From NCBI GenBank assembly GCA_965238045.1, contig CBDEGU010000007.1, positions 248,001 to 312,000 of the forward strand: a DNA stretch of 64,000 nt. The letters are read 5' to 3'. The notes beneath the pieces are model-generated. The model was not told the origin of the DNA, ran no database searches, and saw only the letters and a list, made by a program, of their open reading frames with translations. How positions within the stretch are numbered: the first letter of the stretch is position 1; each line of letters starts with the position of its first letter. This document shows positions 33,436 to 42,015 of the stretch, one piece after another. The stretch comes from CBDEGU01 sp965238045. GTDB taxonomy: Bacteria > Acidobacteriota > Terriglobia > Bryobacterales > UBA6623. Position numbers and translations under genes: made by a program.

Positions 33436-34377
33436 TCAACCGAGTTGCTTCGTGATAGCCTCTTCGAGTTCCTCGCGTGACATGATTCCCGGATGATAGA
33501 GCTTGACGATGCCGTCGCGTCCGACAATCACTATGGTCGGCGTCGTGCTAACGCCGAATTCTATGAAGTTGCGCTCGCTCACCGAGATGCCCATCCATTC
33601 CGGCAAGGGGTGCCGGTCATTGAAAGCGCCGCTAATATACCGCATCTCACGCTCGGGCTTGGCTGCGAGGCCGCCGTTGATGAAGCCATAGAGCCGGGTG
33701 GGCCCGATGATTTCTAGTCCGTCGCGGGCATACTTTTCATACAAGGCTCCGAGGATGGGCAGTTCATCTTTGCAGTTGCCGCACCAATGCGCCCAGAAGA
33801 AAAACACAACGACTTTTCCCTTGAGGTCTTCCGGTATTCTCGTGTGATAGCCAAGCGGCTGACTCGTATCGAGCGCGGGCATGGGCTTGCCGGTGAGGTC
33901 CAGGAGGAGGATGTTTTTCTGAATGCGTGTTTCGATCGACGTTCCGCTGTACTTTTTGCGCTGCTCCTTCAGAAACATAACCCCCTGATCGCGCTCACCC
34001 TTCGCCTTGTGGACACGGCTCAATACTTCGATGGCCGCGCCGAAGGCGATCGGCAGATGTCTCTCGGCGTCCATATCGCGGGTTTTGAGCAGTTCGAGGC
34101 TGGAGTCATAGACCTCGGTGGCGTATTTTTCGGCCACGTCCCACTGCTGGGCGAAGCTGGCGCCGCGCGCCACCCAGGAGGCGGCGGCGAGCCATCGCGG
34201 CGTGGGCGTCTTACCTTGGACGCGGTTTTCCTCAAGCAACTTGCGGGCCGGAGCAACCTCCTGCTTCCAGGCCATGTCTTTGGTCTTGCGGAGCAGCTCG
34301 CGGGGTTTTTCAGCGCCCGAAAGCAGACCGGCCACAAGCGCGAGAACGAAAAGGAGTCTGTGGGTTTTCATGGGCAT
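33436..34377 (-). CDS. Exported TlpA/AhpC-type thioredoxin-like protein
   Basis: 313 residues. An N-terminal signal peptide (HRLLFVLALVAGLLSGAE) is followed by a helical region of about 150 residues and a C-terminal thioredoxin fold with the redox motif WAHWCGNCKDELPIL and a cis-Pro segment VSTTPTIVIVGRDGIV. WCGNC instead of WCPPC is an uncommon active-site spacer. It probably acts as a periplasmic disulfide reductase. The helical N-terminal extension may dock a partner. Same strand as the DUF1080, pirin and Gfo/Idh genes upstream. Confidence 0.87.
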   Translation of the reverse strand: MPMKTHRLLFVLALVAGLLSGAEKPRELLRKTKDMAWKQEVAPARKLLEENRVQGKTPTPRWLAAASWVARGASFAQQWDVAEKYATEVYDSSLELLKTRDMDAERHLPIAFGAAIEVLSRVHKAKGERDQGVMFLKEQRKKYSGTSIETRIQKNILLLDLTGKPMPALDTSQPLGYHTRIPEDLKGKVVVFFFWAHWCGNCKDELPILGALYEKYARDGLEIIGPTRLYGFINGGLAAKPEREMRYISGAFNDRHPLPEWMGISVSERNFIEFGVSTTPTIVIVGRDGIVKLYHPGIMSREELEEAITKQLG

Positions 34378-34542
34378 ATCGTGTTCCCCGTCTCTGGGCG
34401 GCGCCGCTGGGGAGCTTCTAGCGGCATCTCCAGTACGCCGCGGGCCGCAGCTTGCGAGGCGCGCGGGGTCGGCGAGTTTTCTTAGCGTATCACGGAGGCG
34501 GTGGACGCTCGCGGGGAAGCTGTCTTGTTCGAGACAGCCGCG

Positions 34543-35430
34543 CTAGGGAATGTCCGAGGCGCGGAGCGGGCGAATATAAATGTTGCGAAACGCCACCGGG
34601 CCGTGATCGCCTTGCAGCAGCAGGGGCGCGCCGGGTTTTTCCTCCCACGGCGACCGGCCGCGGGTCGATCCGGGCAGCTCATAGTCGCCATGAATCTGAA
34701 CGCCGTTATGCTCGACGCGAAGGAAGCGGGCGTTGCGGAGCTTGTTGCCAGCGGTGTCGAAGAGCGGGGCCTGGAACCAGATGTGGAAACTTTCCCACTC
34801 GCCCGGACGGCGGCTGGCGTTGACGCTGGGTGGCTCGCCGCCCACGCGCTGTTCATTGACCACGCGGGCGTAGATGCCGCCATTGTCGCCGTATTTCAGT
34901 TTCGTTCTACCGTAGCTGTCGCGGATTTGGATTTCGTAAATTCCCATTAAGCAGACACCGGAGTTGGATCCGGGCGCGATCATGAACTCGACATAGAGTT
35001 CGGCGTCGCGGTAGCTCTGCCTGGTGATGAGGTTGTCGGAGCGGCCCTTGCGGTTATTCACAAACGCCGGGGTGGAAACACTGCCGGGCGAAGACCCGGA
35101 TGGCGAAACCTTGGACAGGGAATACTCGGAACGGGCGAGTCCGGGCTGTGCGGCGGTGTTGAGAGATACCGAGGCCGGCGCGAGCCAGTCGTTGGGTTTG
35201 GGCGAAGTGGCTGCGTGTTTGAGCGGTGACCACTGGTCGAGCGCCTTGCCTTGGTAGAGCGACTGCCAGCCTTGGGCGGGGTCTTCGAAGGCCGGCTTGA
35301 GCTTGGCAAATTCCGGCGTGTCGGCGGCGGGCAAGCGAGCGGCCGCGAACGCAAGGGAGAGCATCGCCGTTGCGCCTGCCGCCAGCAGGCGGGCTAGCGT
35401 CGCGTTTCTGTATTCGGCACAGCGCATCAT
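34543..35430 (-). CDS. Exported DUF1080 protein (3-keto-disaccharide hydrolase-like)
   Basis: 295 residues with a signal peptide (LLAAGATAMLSLAFAAARL). Concanavalin-like fold of DUF1080: GWQSLYQGKALDQWSP near the start, AELYVEFMIAPGSNSGVCLMG and YEIQIRDSYG in the middle, GEWESFHIWFQAPLF and RVEHNGVQIHGDYELPG near the end. Members have been linked to hydrolysis of 3-keto-glycosides formed by Gfo/Idh-type oxidoreductases, and a Gfo/Idh gene lies 0.9 kb upstream in the same run, which supports that use here. Confidence 0.87.
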   Translation of the reverse strand: MMRCAEYRNATLARLLAAGATAMLSLAFAAARLPAADTPEFAKLKPAFEDPAQGWQSLYQGKALDQWSPLKHAATSPKPNDWLAPASVSLNTAAQPGLARSEYSLSKVSPSGSSPGSVSTPAFVNNRKGRSDNLITRQSYRDAELYVEFMIAPGSNSGVCLMGIYEIQIRDSYGRTKLKYGDNGGIYARVVNEQRVGGEPPSVNASRRPGEWESFHIWFQAPLFDTAGNKLRNARFLRVEHNGVQIHGDYELPGSTRGRSPWEEKPGAPLLLQGDHGPVAFRNIYIRPLRASDIP

Positions 35431-35434
35431 GGGC

Positions 35435-36133
35435 CTAGGGAAGATCGATAAACAGGAGGTCGGCTTCGTCGCTGGTTTGCAGTTCGATCCGGTTTGTCTG
35501 CGCGATCTTGACGCTGTCTCCCTTTTCGATGAGCTCGCCGTTGACTTCCGCCCGGCCGCCTAGAGTGAACAGATAGCCGAGCCGCTCGGGCTTGAGATCA
35601 TGGGTGATCTTGTCTTCCGGGCGAAGATGCGAGACGTAGAAAGTGACATCCTGTCCGATACGGAGCGTGCCGGGAATCCCGTTTCCCGAGGCGATCGGGA
35701 GCAGCGTACCAGAGAGCTCCTCGACGGAAAACTGCTTCTGGTCGTAGGAGGGCGTGACGCCTTTCTCGGCCGGCAGCACCCAGATCTGCACGAGTTCGCA
35801 AGGGTCGGTCGCCGAAGCGTTGAACTCGGAATGCACGATGCCCGTGCCGGCGCTCATGCGCTGGACTTCGCCGGGGTGAATGATGCCGTGCCCGCCGGTG
35901 TTGTCCTTGTGTTCCAGCGCGCCTTTGATGACGTAGGTGAGAATTTCCATGTCGCTGTGAGGATGCATTGGGAAACCGCGGGATGGCTGAATAGTGTCGT
36001 TGTTGAACACGCGCAAGGGACCCCAGTTCATGTTGCCGGGGTCGTGGTAGTGGTCAAAGGAGAAGTGCCAGTAGGCCGAGAGCCAGTCGGTTTGAAAGTG
36101 ATAGCGCTGGCTGGATCGAATGATATCGAGCAT
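35435..36133 (-). CDS. Pirin-family bicupin protein
   Basis: 232 residues from ATG 36133, chosen for the strong GGGGAGGAG ribosome site; a longer frame to 36253 has no family similarity. The N-terminal cupin has the metal ligands: FPMHPHSDMEILTYVI (HxH), then GGHGIIHPGEVQRMSAGTG and HSEFN; the C-terminal cupin is degenerate, as in bacterial pirins (YhhW-like). Possible quercetinase or redox-sensing role. It stops 4 bases before the DUF1080 start region, so the two are probably co-translated. Confidence 0.9.
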   Translation of the reverse strand: MLDIIRSSQRYHFQTDWLSAYWHFSFDHYHDPGNMNWGPLRVFNNDTIQPSRGFPMHPHSDMEILTYVIKGALEHKDNTGGHGIIHPGEVQRMSAGTGIVHSEFNASATDPCELVQIWVLPAEKGVTPSYDQKQFSVEELSGTLLPIASGNGIPGTLRIGQDVTFYVSHLRPEDKITHDLKPERLGYLFTLGGRAEVNGELIEKGDSVKIAQTNRIELQTSDEADLLFIDLP

Positions 36134-36304
36134 GGTGTTGTCTCCTCCCCGCGTTTTATCGGTGTGTGATATCCATTCGATGCCGCGACTTGGAATTGCG
36201 ATGCGAGGAATTCCCGCGGTTCTGGCGGAGGCGGTGCGGTGCGACTCAGCCATACCCTCGGCGGGGATGGCAAGTGAAGTTGCTTGTCAGCAAGCAGGGA
36301 GGCG

Positions 36305-37504
36305 CTATGCCTCCATCTTGCGTTGGCCGGCATTGAAACGCATCCTCTTGCCGGTGCGCAGGGATTCCATGGCCATGGCAAGCGCGACGGCGGTGTAGGC
36401 GCCTGCCTCGACCGGGGCGTTGGGGTCTTTGCGCGACTGGATGCTGGCGAGGAAATTCTCGACATGCTGTGTCGTCGAACGCCCGAAGGTGCCGTAGCGA
36501 ATGTTCTCGATGGATGGCTTGATCTCGAGTTCACTGGTCTGGGGATAGAGCACGTGCGATTCGCGCGAAACGTCGAAGCGTGCCTTATCGCCGCAGAACT
36601 GCTTCATCTGGTCATGCGCCGCGTTGTAGCGCATGGCCTTGTAACCGAGGGTAAACACGGCGATGTAGTCCTCGGGGTATTCGATGATCATTGTCGTCGT
36701 GTCGGGGATCTCAAGTCCCTCAATATGGACCTGGCCCCCCGAGCAGGTCACCGCCGACGGGAATTTCGAATTCATGTACCAGCCAATACAGTCGATGATG
36801 TGGGCGCCCTGGCCGACGGTGAGCCCGCCGGAATAGTCGTGAAACCAGTACCAGTTGCGGAACCGAAACGCGTCGAAGTCGCGCTTGGGCGTCGTGCCCA
36901 GCCAGCGCTGCCAGTCGAGGCTGCCCTTCACTTCCGCCTTGCGGGGGCGCGAGAGGTTGTTATACCACCAGGAGTTCACGAGGCGAATCTGGCCGAGCTG
37001 GCCCGATTCCATGACTTGTTTGCCTTCGCGGAAAATATCGTAGCTGCGGCGCTGCGTGCCCACCTGCACGATGCGCTTGGTGCGGCGCACGGCATCAATC
37101 ATCTGGAAAGCTTCCTCGACGGTGTGGCACATCGGTTTCTCGACGTAGACATCCTTACCAGCCTCGCAGGCGTCGATGGTGATCTTGGCGTGCCAGTGAT
37201 CGGGTGTGGCCACGATCACCGCGTCGATATCTTTGTTTTCCAGCAGACGCTCATAGTCTTTGTACGTCTTGGTGCTCGTCCCCGCGGTTTCGGCGCCGAG
37301 CTGGAGATTCTCTTCGTAGATGTCGCAGACCGCCGCGGTGGAGGCCTTGGCGTTTTCCTTGAAATATCTGGTGAGGGTGCGGCCCCGGCCGCCGGCGCCG
37401 ATCGTGCCAATGACGATCCGGTCATTGGCTCCTTTCACTCTGCTTGCCGAAAGCGCGGTCAGGCCGGCGGCGGCTGATTGATGGATGAATGTTCTGCGCT
37501 GCAT
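36305..37504 (-). CDS. Exported Gfo/Idh/MocA-family oxidoreductase
   Basis: 399 residues. A twin-arginine leader (QRRTFIHQSAAAGLTALSAS) is followed by the Rossmann motif IGTIGAGGRGRTL, the family motif AGKDVYVEKPMCHT with the catalytic EKP lysine at about 115, and a C-terminal beta-sheet domain with GGLTVGQGAHIIDCIGWY, where the histidine is part of the active site. Exported Gfo/Idh proteins of this type are abundant in Acidobacteria and Planctomycetes and are thought to oxidise sugars with tightly bound NAD. It heads the minus-strand run of pirin, DUF1080, TlpA-like, aldolase and lactonase genes. Confidence 0.9.
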   Translation of the reverse strand: MQRRTFIHQSAAAGLTALSASRVKGANDRIVIGTIGAGGRGRTLTRYFKENAKASTAAVCDIYEENLQLGAETAGTSTKTYKDYERLLENKDIDAVIVATPDHWHAKITIDACEAGKDVYVEKPMCHTVEEAFQMIDAVRRTKRIVQVGTQRRSYDIFREGKQVMESGQLGQIRLVNSWWYNNLSRPRKAEVKGSLDWQRWLGTTPKRDFDAFRFRNWYWFHDYSGGLTVGQGAHIIDCIGWYMNSKFPSAVTCSGGQVHIEGLEIPDTTTMIIEYPEDYIAVFTLGYKAMRYNAAHDQMKQFCGDKARFDVSRESHVLYPQTSELEIKPSIENIRYGTFGRSTTQHVENFLASIQSRKDPNAPVEAGAYTAVALAMAMESLRTGKRMRFNAGQRKMEA

Positions 37505-38372
37505 GGGTCCTCGTTGCTGTCGCGAGTTGCGAAATTTCGTCGGCTCGATGATCGCCAGGGCGGGGGGTTCCGTCCGCTGGGTCCATATCTTCTGGGTCCA
37601 GAGTAGGGCAGGGAAGAACGAATGTCAAACGCCGGTGACCGGGTGAGGGGCCGGCCGCGGGGATGGAATGGAGCGGCGACGTGATATTGGATTTTCCTTT
37701 CCGATGGAAACCCGATCGCGACAAGTACGTCTGTCTAGTGGAAGGGATGGAGCGAGCCAGGCTGTAGAGGCCGGCTCGGTAGTGATTCATCTCTTTTGAT
37801 CTGTTCGGCGGCAAAGGTAAGGATAACTCAGGGCAGCGGCTTCCGATACCTCTCCGGGTCGTCTTAACCAGGATTTCCATTTTGGCCCTGGCACCGTTAC
37901 AGTATAGCCCCACGCTGGCCCGAATACTACGCGTTTTCGCGCTGAACCCTGCACATCACCTCCGCCGGCGGCCCCCAAGGCCTGTGCGTGGCGAATCATA
38001 GCCCTTCGATCTCTCGCTCCCTAGAATCCAGATGTTTCTTGGACAGGACTCGCACGGGAACTCAGGAGAGTAAATCGCCACAGGATTCCGGCAGCCAGGA
38101 CGGTTGGGGCCGGCCGGCACGGCGTAGCAAAGTCGGTGGCAAGCCGCCCGAACGTTCGACACAGCCCGTCTGGCGTCCGTCAGGCGGTCAGCAGCGGCCA
38201 GCTTGGCACGAATGGCCACAGGAAGATGACCGTGCTCGACGAAGTCTTTGGGCTCGGACCGCTCCAATCTTGCGATGCCAGACACGTCTACGTAGTTTTG
38301 GCGAACCACAGGCAAGAATATCTAGCATGGGACCCTCGCGCGCAAGTATGCCCCCACGGTACAATCACCGAT
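37505..38372. other. Intergenic region, no gene recognised
   Basis: About 870 bases between the divergent Gfo/Idh and TonB-type genes. Several short frames are open (one of 119 codons on the minus strand, 37956-38315), but none resembles a known protein. The 19-base string at 38288-38306 recurs exactly at 63974-63992. Promoters for both flanking genes should lie here. Confidence 0.5.
38288..38306. repeat. 19-bp exact repeat shared with the window end
   Basis: CTACGTAGTTTTGGCGAAC occurs here and at 63974-63992. At 63.97 kb it lies just upstream of an integrase-type transposase gene, so it could be the end of that element, which would make this copy a solo remnant. No matching inverted end was found. 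Confidence 0.4.
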
Positions 38373-38705
38373 ATGAGGATCATTACAGCGTTGCTTTGGA
38401 TGTGCATCACTGCGGCCTCGTTGAACGCTCAGCAGATGTTCAAAGCAGGCGACGAGGGCGTTATTCGGCCTCAGCTGCTGAAACGCGTTGGGATTGAATA
38501 CTCGGAGGAAGCCCGCCGGAGGAAACTCGAAGGGAAAATAGATCTCACCGCAGTCATCCGAGCAGACGGTAGCGTGGCGGACGTGGAAGTGATCAAGAGC
38601 TTCGGTGCCGGCATGGACGAAGAGGCAGTGAAAGCCCTCAAGCAATGGCAGTTCAAGCCCGCCGAGAAGGACACATGTTTTCAACGCGAACGGAATTTAC
38701 GATAG
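38373..38705 (+). CDS. TonB C-terminal-domain protein, short, altered C terminus
   Basis: 110 residues from ATG 38373, where a signal peptide begins (RIITALLWMCITAASLNAQ). A TonB/TolA C-terminal domain follows: PQLLKRVGIEYSEEARRRKL, GKIDLTAVIRADGSVADVEV, DEEAVKALKQWQFKPAEKD. Family members end with about 15 more residues forming the last strand; here the frame turns into CFQRERNLR, and an alternative frame gives FNANGIYD, so a small indel near 38675 is likely. Without the N-terminal membrane anchor region of true TonB it is one of the short periplasmic TonB-domain proteins of unknown role. Confidence 0.75.
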   Translation: MRIITALLWMCITAASLNAQQMFKAGDEGVIRPQLLKRVGIEYSEEARRRKLEGKIDLTAVIRADGSVADVEVIKSFGAGMDEEAVKALKQWQFKPAEKDTCFQRERNLR

Positions 38706-38733
38706 GGAATAGGTCGAACAGACCGAGTACGGG

Positions 38734-38970
38734 CTACCTCTTCTTCTCCGCCTTCCGCTTCGCAGCCCAATACGCCTTCAGACGCTCTGACATCCGCCTG
38801 CGAGCCTCAGGAGACATCGTTCCCTTCTTGCGAGCCCTCTTCGCCACCACCTTCTTGGCGGGCCTTCTCCCTGGTGGCCGACCCCTGCGAGGAGCCGTAC
38901 CCTGCAACACGGCAATCGCCCGATCCAACCGATCCCGCTCCGCAATCAACAACTTCAGAACATCCGCCAT
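38734..38970 (-). CDS. Small basic protein with AT-hook-like motif
   Basis: 78 residues. A helical N terminus (VLKLLIAERDRLDRAIAVLQ) is followed by GRPPGRRPAKKV, an AT-hook-like core, and MSPEARRRMSERLKAYWAAK, a motif shared with small acidobacterial proteins that I recall as nucleoid-associated or regulatory candidates. Strongly basic throughout, so DNA or RNA binding is plausible. No partner gene is adjacent on its strand. Confidence 0.65.
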   Translation of the reverse strand: MADVLKLLIAERDRLDRAIAVLQGTAPRRGRPPGRRPAKKVVAKRARKKGTMSPEARRRMSERLKAYWAAKRKAEKKR

Positions 38971-39331
38971 AACGCCCCAAGCCTATCAGCCCAGCTCTGC
39001 AATCCGCAACACCTAAGCAAGAACCCAAGCAAGAATCCCACCAGGACGATGAGAATGGACCGGAACGGGTCCAGAACCTGCTGCATGGAGCGCAGGTTAC
39101 CACGCCAGCGGCCCAACGGAGCGTCTCTCACAGGGACCATAACTCTCAACAACAGACCACGTTAGAGTTTTTGGACACTTCGACATGGCACGCGGCTTTC
39201 GCAACCAGCAGAACTTCATCACCGCCATCTACTTCCACTGTGGCGGCCTGGAGCTGGCCCCTGAGCTACTAAAAACCCGGAAGGGCCAAATATTGTATTC
39301 TAATGGTAGCGTTTTTCCAAGGAGCTTCACC

Positions 39332-40483
39332 ATGTTGGGCAAAACTTATCGAGTCGCATGGATCGTCGCCGCGTTGCTGCTGGCAAGCGGTGTTTCCTAC
39401 GGGCAGCGGGCCCGCCTTGAGGGTAAGGTGATCGGCGAGGACGGGCAACCAGTGCAAGGCGCCATAGTTAAGGTGAAACGGCAGGCTATGTCCGGGGGCG
39501 CGAAGGTGAAGACCAACAAGCGCGGGGGGTACGTGTTCCCTTTTCTCGCAGTGGGCGTCTACAACGTCACGCTGGAAATTAACGGGGAAGAAGTCAGCCG
39601 GGTCATAGACATCAAGCTTCTCTCGTTCGGTGAGCCGAGAAAACTAGATTTTGACTTGGGGAAGATCAAACGCGACCGCGCGGCCGCCCAGTCCGGCGAT
39701 CCGACTTCCAGCCAGCTCAAAAATATGACCGCGGCGCAGCGGGAGGCCTATCAGGCGTCGCTGAAGAAACGCCGCATGCAACTCAGCAAGAGCAAGGCGC
39801 TCAATGATGCGTTCAACTCTGCCATGGAAGCGGCCCAGTTGAAGAACTATCCGCTGGCCATCGCGGAGTTCAAGAAAGCGGCCGAGGTGGACGCGACGCA
39901 AGTCGCCGTGTGGGCGCAGTACGCGAAAACGCAGGCCGCTTTCGCCGAGACGAAAAGAGGCGACGAGGCCAAGCAACTGCGCACGGGGTCCATCGACTCT
40001 TATCGCAAGGCCCTTGCCATCGATCCCTCCGATGCCGCTTTTCGCAACAACCTGGCTCTCGAACTGATCAAGAACGGAGACCTCGACGAAGGCAAGGTGG
40101 AACTGGAAAAGGCCGCGACTCTCGATCCAGCCAACGGGGGCAAATACTATTTCAACCTCGGTGCGGTGATGGTGAACCGCGGCAATGCGATCGGCGCGGT
40201 TGATGCTTTTCGCAAGGCCACGGAAATAAGTCCCAACTACGGCCCGGCGTACTACCAGCTTGGCATCGCGTTGATAAGTTCGGCCGAAGTCGACGAAAAC
40301 GGCGTTCCCAAGCCCGTGCCCGGAACGATCGAGGCCTTTGAAAAATATATAAAAGTTGAGCCCCGGGGAACATACGCCGCCAGCGCGAAGGCCATGATCC
40401 AGACCTTGTCGACGACCGTCGATTTGAGCTATACAAATCCAGACGCGAAGAAGCGGGAGAGGCGGAAGAGGCGCAAGAAATAG
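39332..40483 (+). CDS. Exported TPR protein with carboxypeptidase-regulatory-like domain
   Basis: 383 residues from ATG 39332 (AAGGAG 8 bases upstream). A signal peptide (YRVAWIVAALLLASGVSYG) precedes a beta-sandwich of the CarboxypepD_reg type (LEGKVIGEDGQPVQGAIVKV, GGYVFPFLAVGVYNVTLEI), then several tetratricopeptide repeats (DSYRKALAIDPSDAAFRNNL, KVELEKAATLDPANGGKYYF, VDAFRKATEISPNYGPAYYQ). The C terminus is very basic (KKRERRKRRKK). A periplasmic scaffold for protein complexes is likely. Confidence 0.85.
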   Translation: MLGKTYRVAWIVAALLLASGVSYGQRARLEGKVIGEDGQPVQGAIVKVKRQAMSGGAKVKTNKRGGYVFPFLAVGVYNVTLEINGEEVSRVIDIKLLSFGEPRKLDFDLGKIKRDRAAAQSGDPTSSQLKNMTAAQREAYQASLKKRRMQLSKSKALNDAFNSAMEAAQLKNYPLAIAEFKKAAEVDATQVAVWAQYAKTQAAFAETKRGDEAKQLRTGSIDSYRKALAIDPSDAAFRNNLALELIKNGDLDEGKVELEKAATLDPANGGKYYFNLGAVMVNRGNAIGAVDAFRKATEISPNYGPAYYQLGIALISSAEVDENGVPKPVPGTIEAFEKYIKVEPRGTYAASAKAMIQTLSTTVDLSYTNPDAKKRERRKRRKK

Positions 40484-40647
40484 CGGCACCCCAGGCGAGG
40501 CCGGTGACCGGTCGCCGGAAAACTTATCCATTGTATGAAGGGACGCGGGTCGACAAGCTGGCGTCCGCATGTGCGTTTGGCGTCCCTTGTGTGGTTAGGG
40601 TAGAGTAGCGGTGACCAGTCCTACCGTCGACCGGTCCAGGCGCAACG

Positions 40648-41793
40648 AAGAGTCTCAGCTGCACAAACAGGGAATGCCCACTGTCGGGAAAAACAGCCGC
40701 TGGAAGGGTCGTCCGCCACGGCTTCTACCGGACGAAAAGGGGAAAGCGTCGTCGATACCGATGCCGGACTTGCGGCAAGACTTTCTGCGCCAACACCGGG
40801 ACGCCTTACCATCGACAGCAGCATCGCCGCGCGACCTTCGACGAGGTCGCCGCCCTCAGCGTCGAAGGCCTCAACAAGTCCGCCATCGCACGAGTCAAGC
40901 GAATCGCCTGGCATACGGTCGATCGCTGGCTTGAACGGGCCGCCGACTCCTGTCATCGATTCAATAATCGAAGCATTACGGGCCTGGCCGTCGAGGAGCT
41001 GCAGGCCGACGAGATTCGCACGATCGTCGGTGGCCAGCAACAGCCGATCTGGATATTCGTCTCGATCGACGTCTATTCTCGGCTCTGGCCTTCGACGGTC
41101 GTCGGGAGACGGAGCTACCGAAACACGCTCACCCTCTTTCGAGATGTTGCGAACCGCATGAATTTCGTGTGTTTTCCGCTGATAGCCACGGACGGATTCG
41201 AGTTCTACGAAAAAGTCGTACGGCGCGTGTTTGGGCCGGCCTGTCTCTACGGCCAGGTGATCAGGACGCGGCGGAATGATCGCGTGGCTAGAGTGGAGCG
41301 AAGAATCAGGATCGGTACGGCCTGGCGATGGGAACAGGCGTAGGGTAACAGCGAGGACTCTGCGAAGTTGAACACGTCGTTCATCGAACGGCTGAATCTG
41401 ACGATCCGCCAGGGCTCGGCGTACCTTACTCGCCGGACGCTCTGTTATGCGCGACGGAGGGAGCGACTGGAAGCACACCTCGAGCTGTTGCGCTGCTATT
41501 ACAACTTCGTGAGACCTCACCGGGCGCTGAAATTCGGACGAGAGGTCAGGACACCGGCCATCCAGGCGGGTCTGACGAGGCGGCGGTTCACGTTCAGGGA
41601 GATCTTCTCGTCGAGGATCGTTTTGCTGGCATGGCAGAAGGTCAAGTCGATGTTCGCCCACGCCGCGATCTTGGTCATTGTCGACGGTATTGTCAAGTTA
41701 ACTGATTTCCGAGGGACCAAGCCACCATATCGAGTACTCAGGCGCGGTCTCGCTGCCCATATCTTGGGACTGTCTCAGCCTGTCATGCGTTAA
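40648..41793 (+). pseudogene. IS1-like transposase, degenerate
   Basis: One reading frame is open from before 40648 to 41340 and encodes a zinc-ribbon start (CTNRECPLSG, YRCRTCGKTFCANTG), a helix-turn-helix (GLNKSAIARVKRIAWHTVDR) and a DDE-type region (VEELQADEIRTIVG, IWIFVSIDVYSRLWPSTVVG). No start codon exists in frame. A TAG at 41341-41343 interrupts it, and the same frame continues to 41793 with KLNTSFIERLNLTIRQGSAY and LRCYYNFVRPHRALKFGREV. Family resemblance is to IS1-like transposases of Acidobacteria, from memory. Not functional without both repair and a start. Element ends were not found. Confidence 0.75.
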
Positions 41794-41802
41794 CTTGACA
41801 AT
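41689..41802. repeat. 114-bp segment with 14-bp inverted repeats
   Basis: ATTGTCAAGTTAAC at 41689-41702 is exactly inverted at 41789-41802. It overlaps the 3' end of the IS1-like remnant and touches a second transposase fragment, so it may mark two abutting element ends or a small MITE. Confidence 0.4.
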
Positions 41803-41905
41803 GCCCCAGCTGATGGTACAGAGCAGCGATCTCGGCTTGCAGTTCAAGGCGGCTCCGAAAACTCGCCGGGAGTCCGATCAGCAGGGGAATCACGATGCTG
41901 CGCAT
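41783..41905 (-). pseudogene. Integrase-type transposase, N-terminal fragment
   Basis: 40 codons from ATG 41905. FRSRLELQAEIAALYHQLG matches the N-terminal helix (SR..LQ.EILALRHQL) of the integrase-core transposases seen at 53.6 and 63.9 kb. The frame stops at the inverted repeat near 41789; the rest of the gene is absent. Confidence 0.5.
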
Positions 41906-42015
41906 GGGTCTTCGAGGCTATCAGCTCGGACACGGTAACCTCAATCTTTTCAACGCAGACGGAATCTCTGGTAGGCACAACCGGCCGAGCGATTAGCCGC
42001 CGAGTCGGGTCCGCT

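Noticed and set aside
36284..37477. 397-codon frame opposite the Gfo/Idh gene
   Set aside because: Antisense shadow; the Gfo/Idh protein has all family motifs.
37956..38315. 119-codon minus-strand frame between Gfo/Idh and TonB-type genes
   Set aside because: No ribosome site, no family resemblance, and its C-terminal half is low complexity; left as intergenic.
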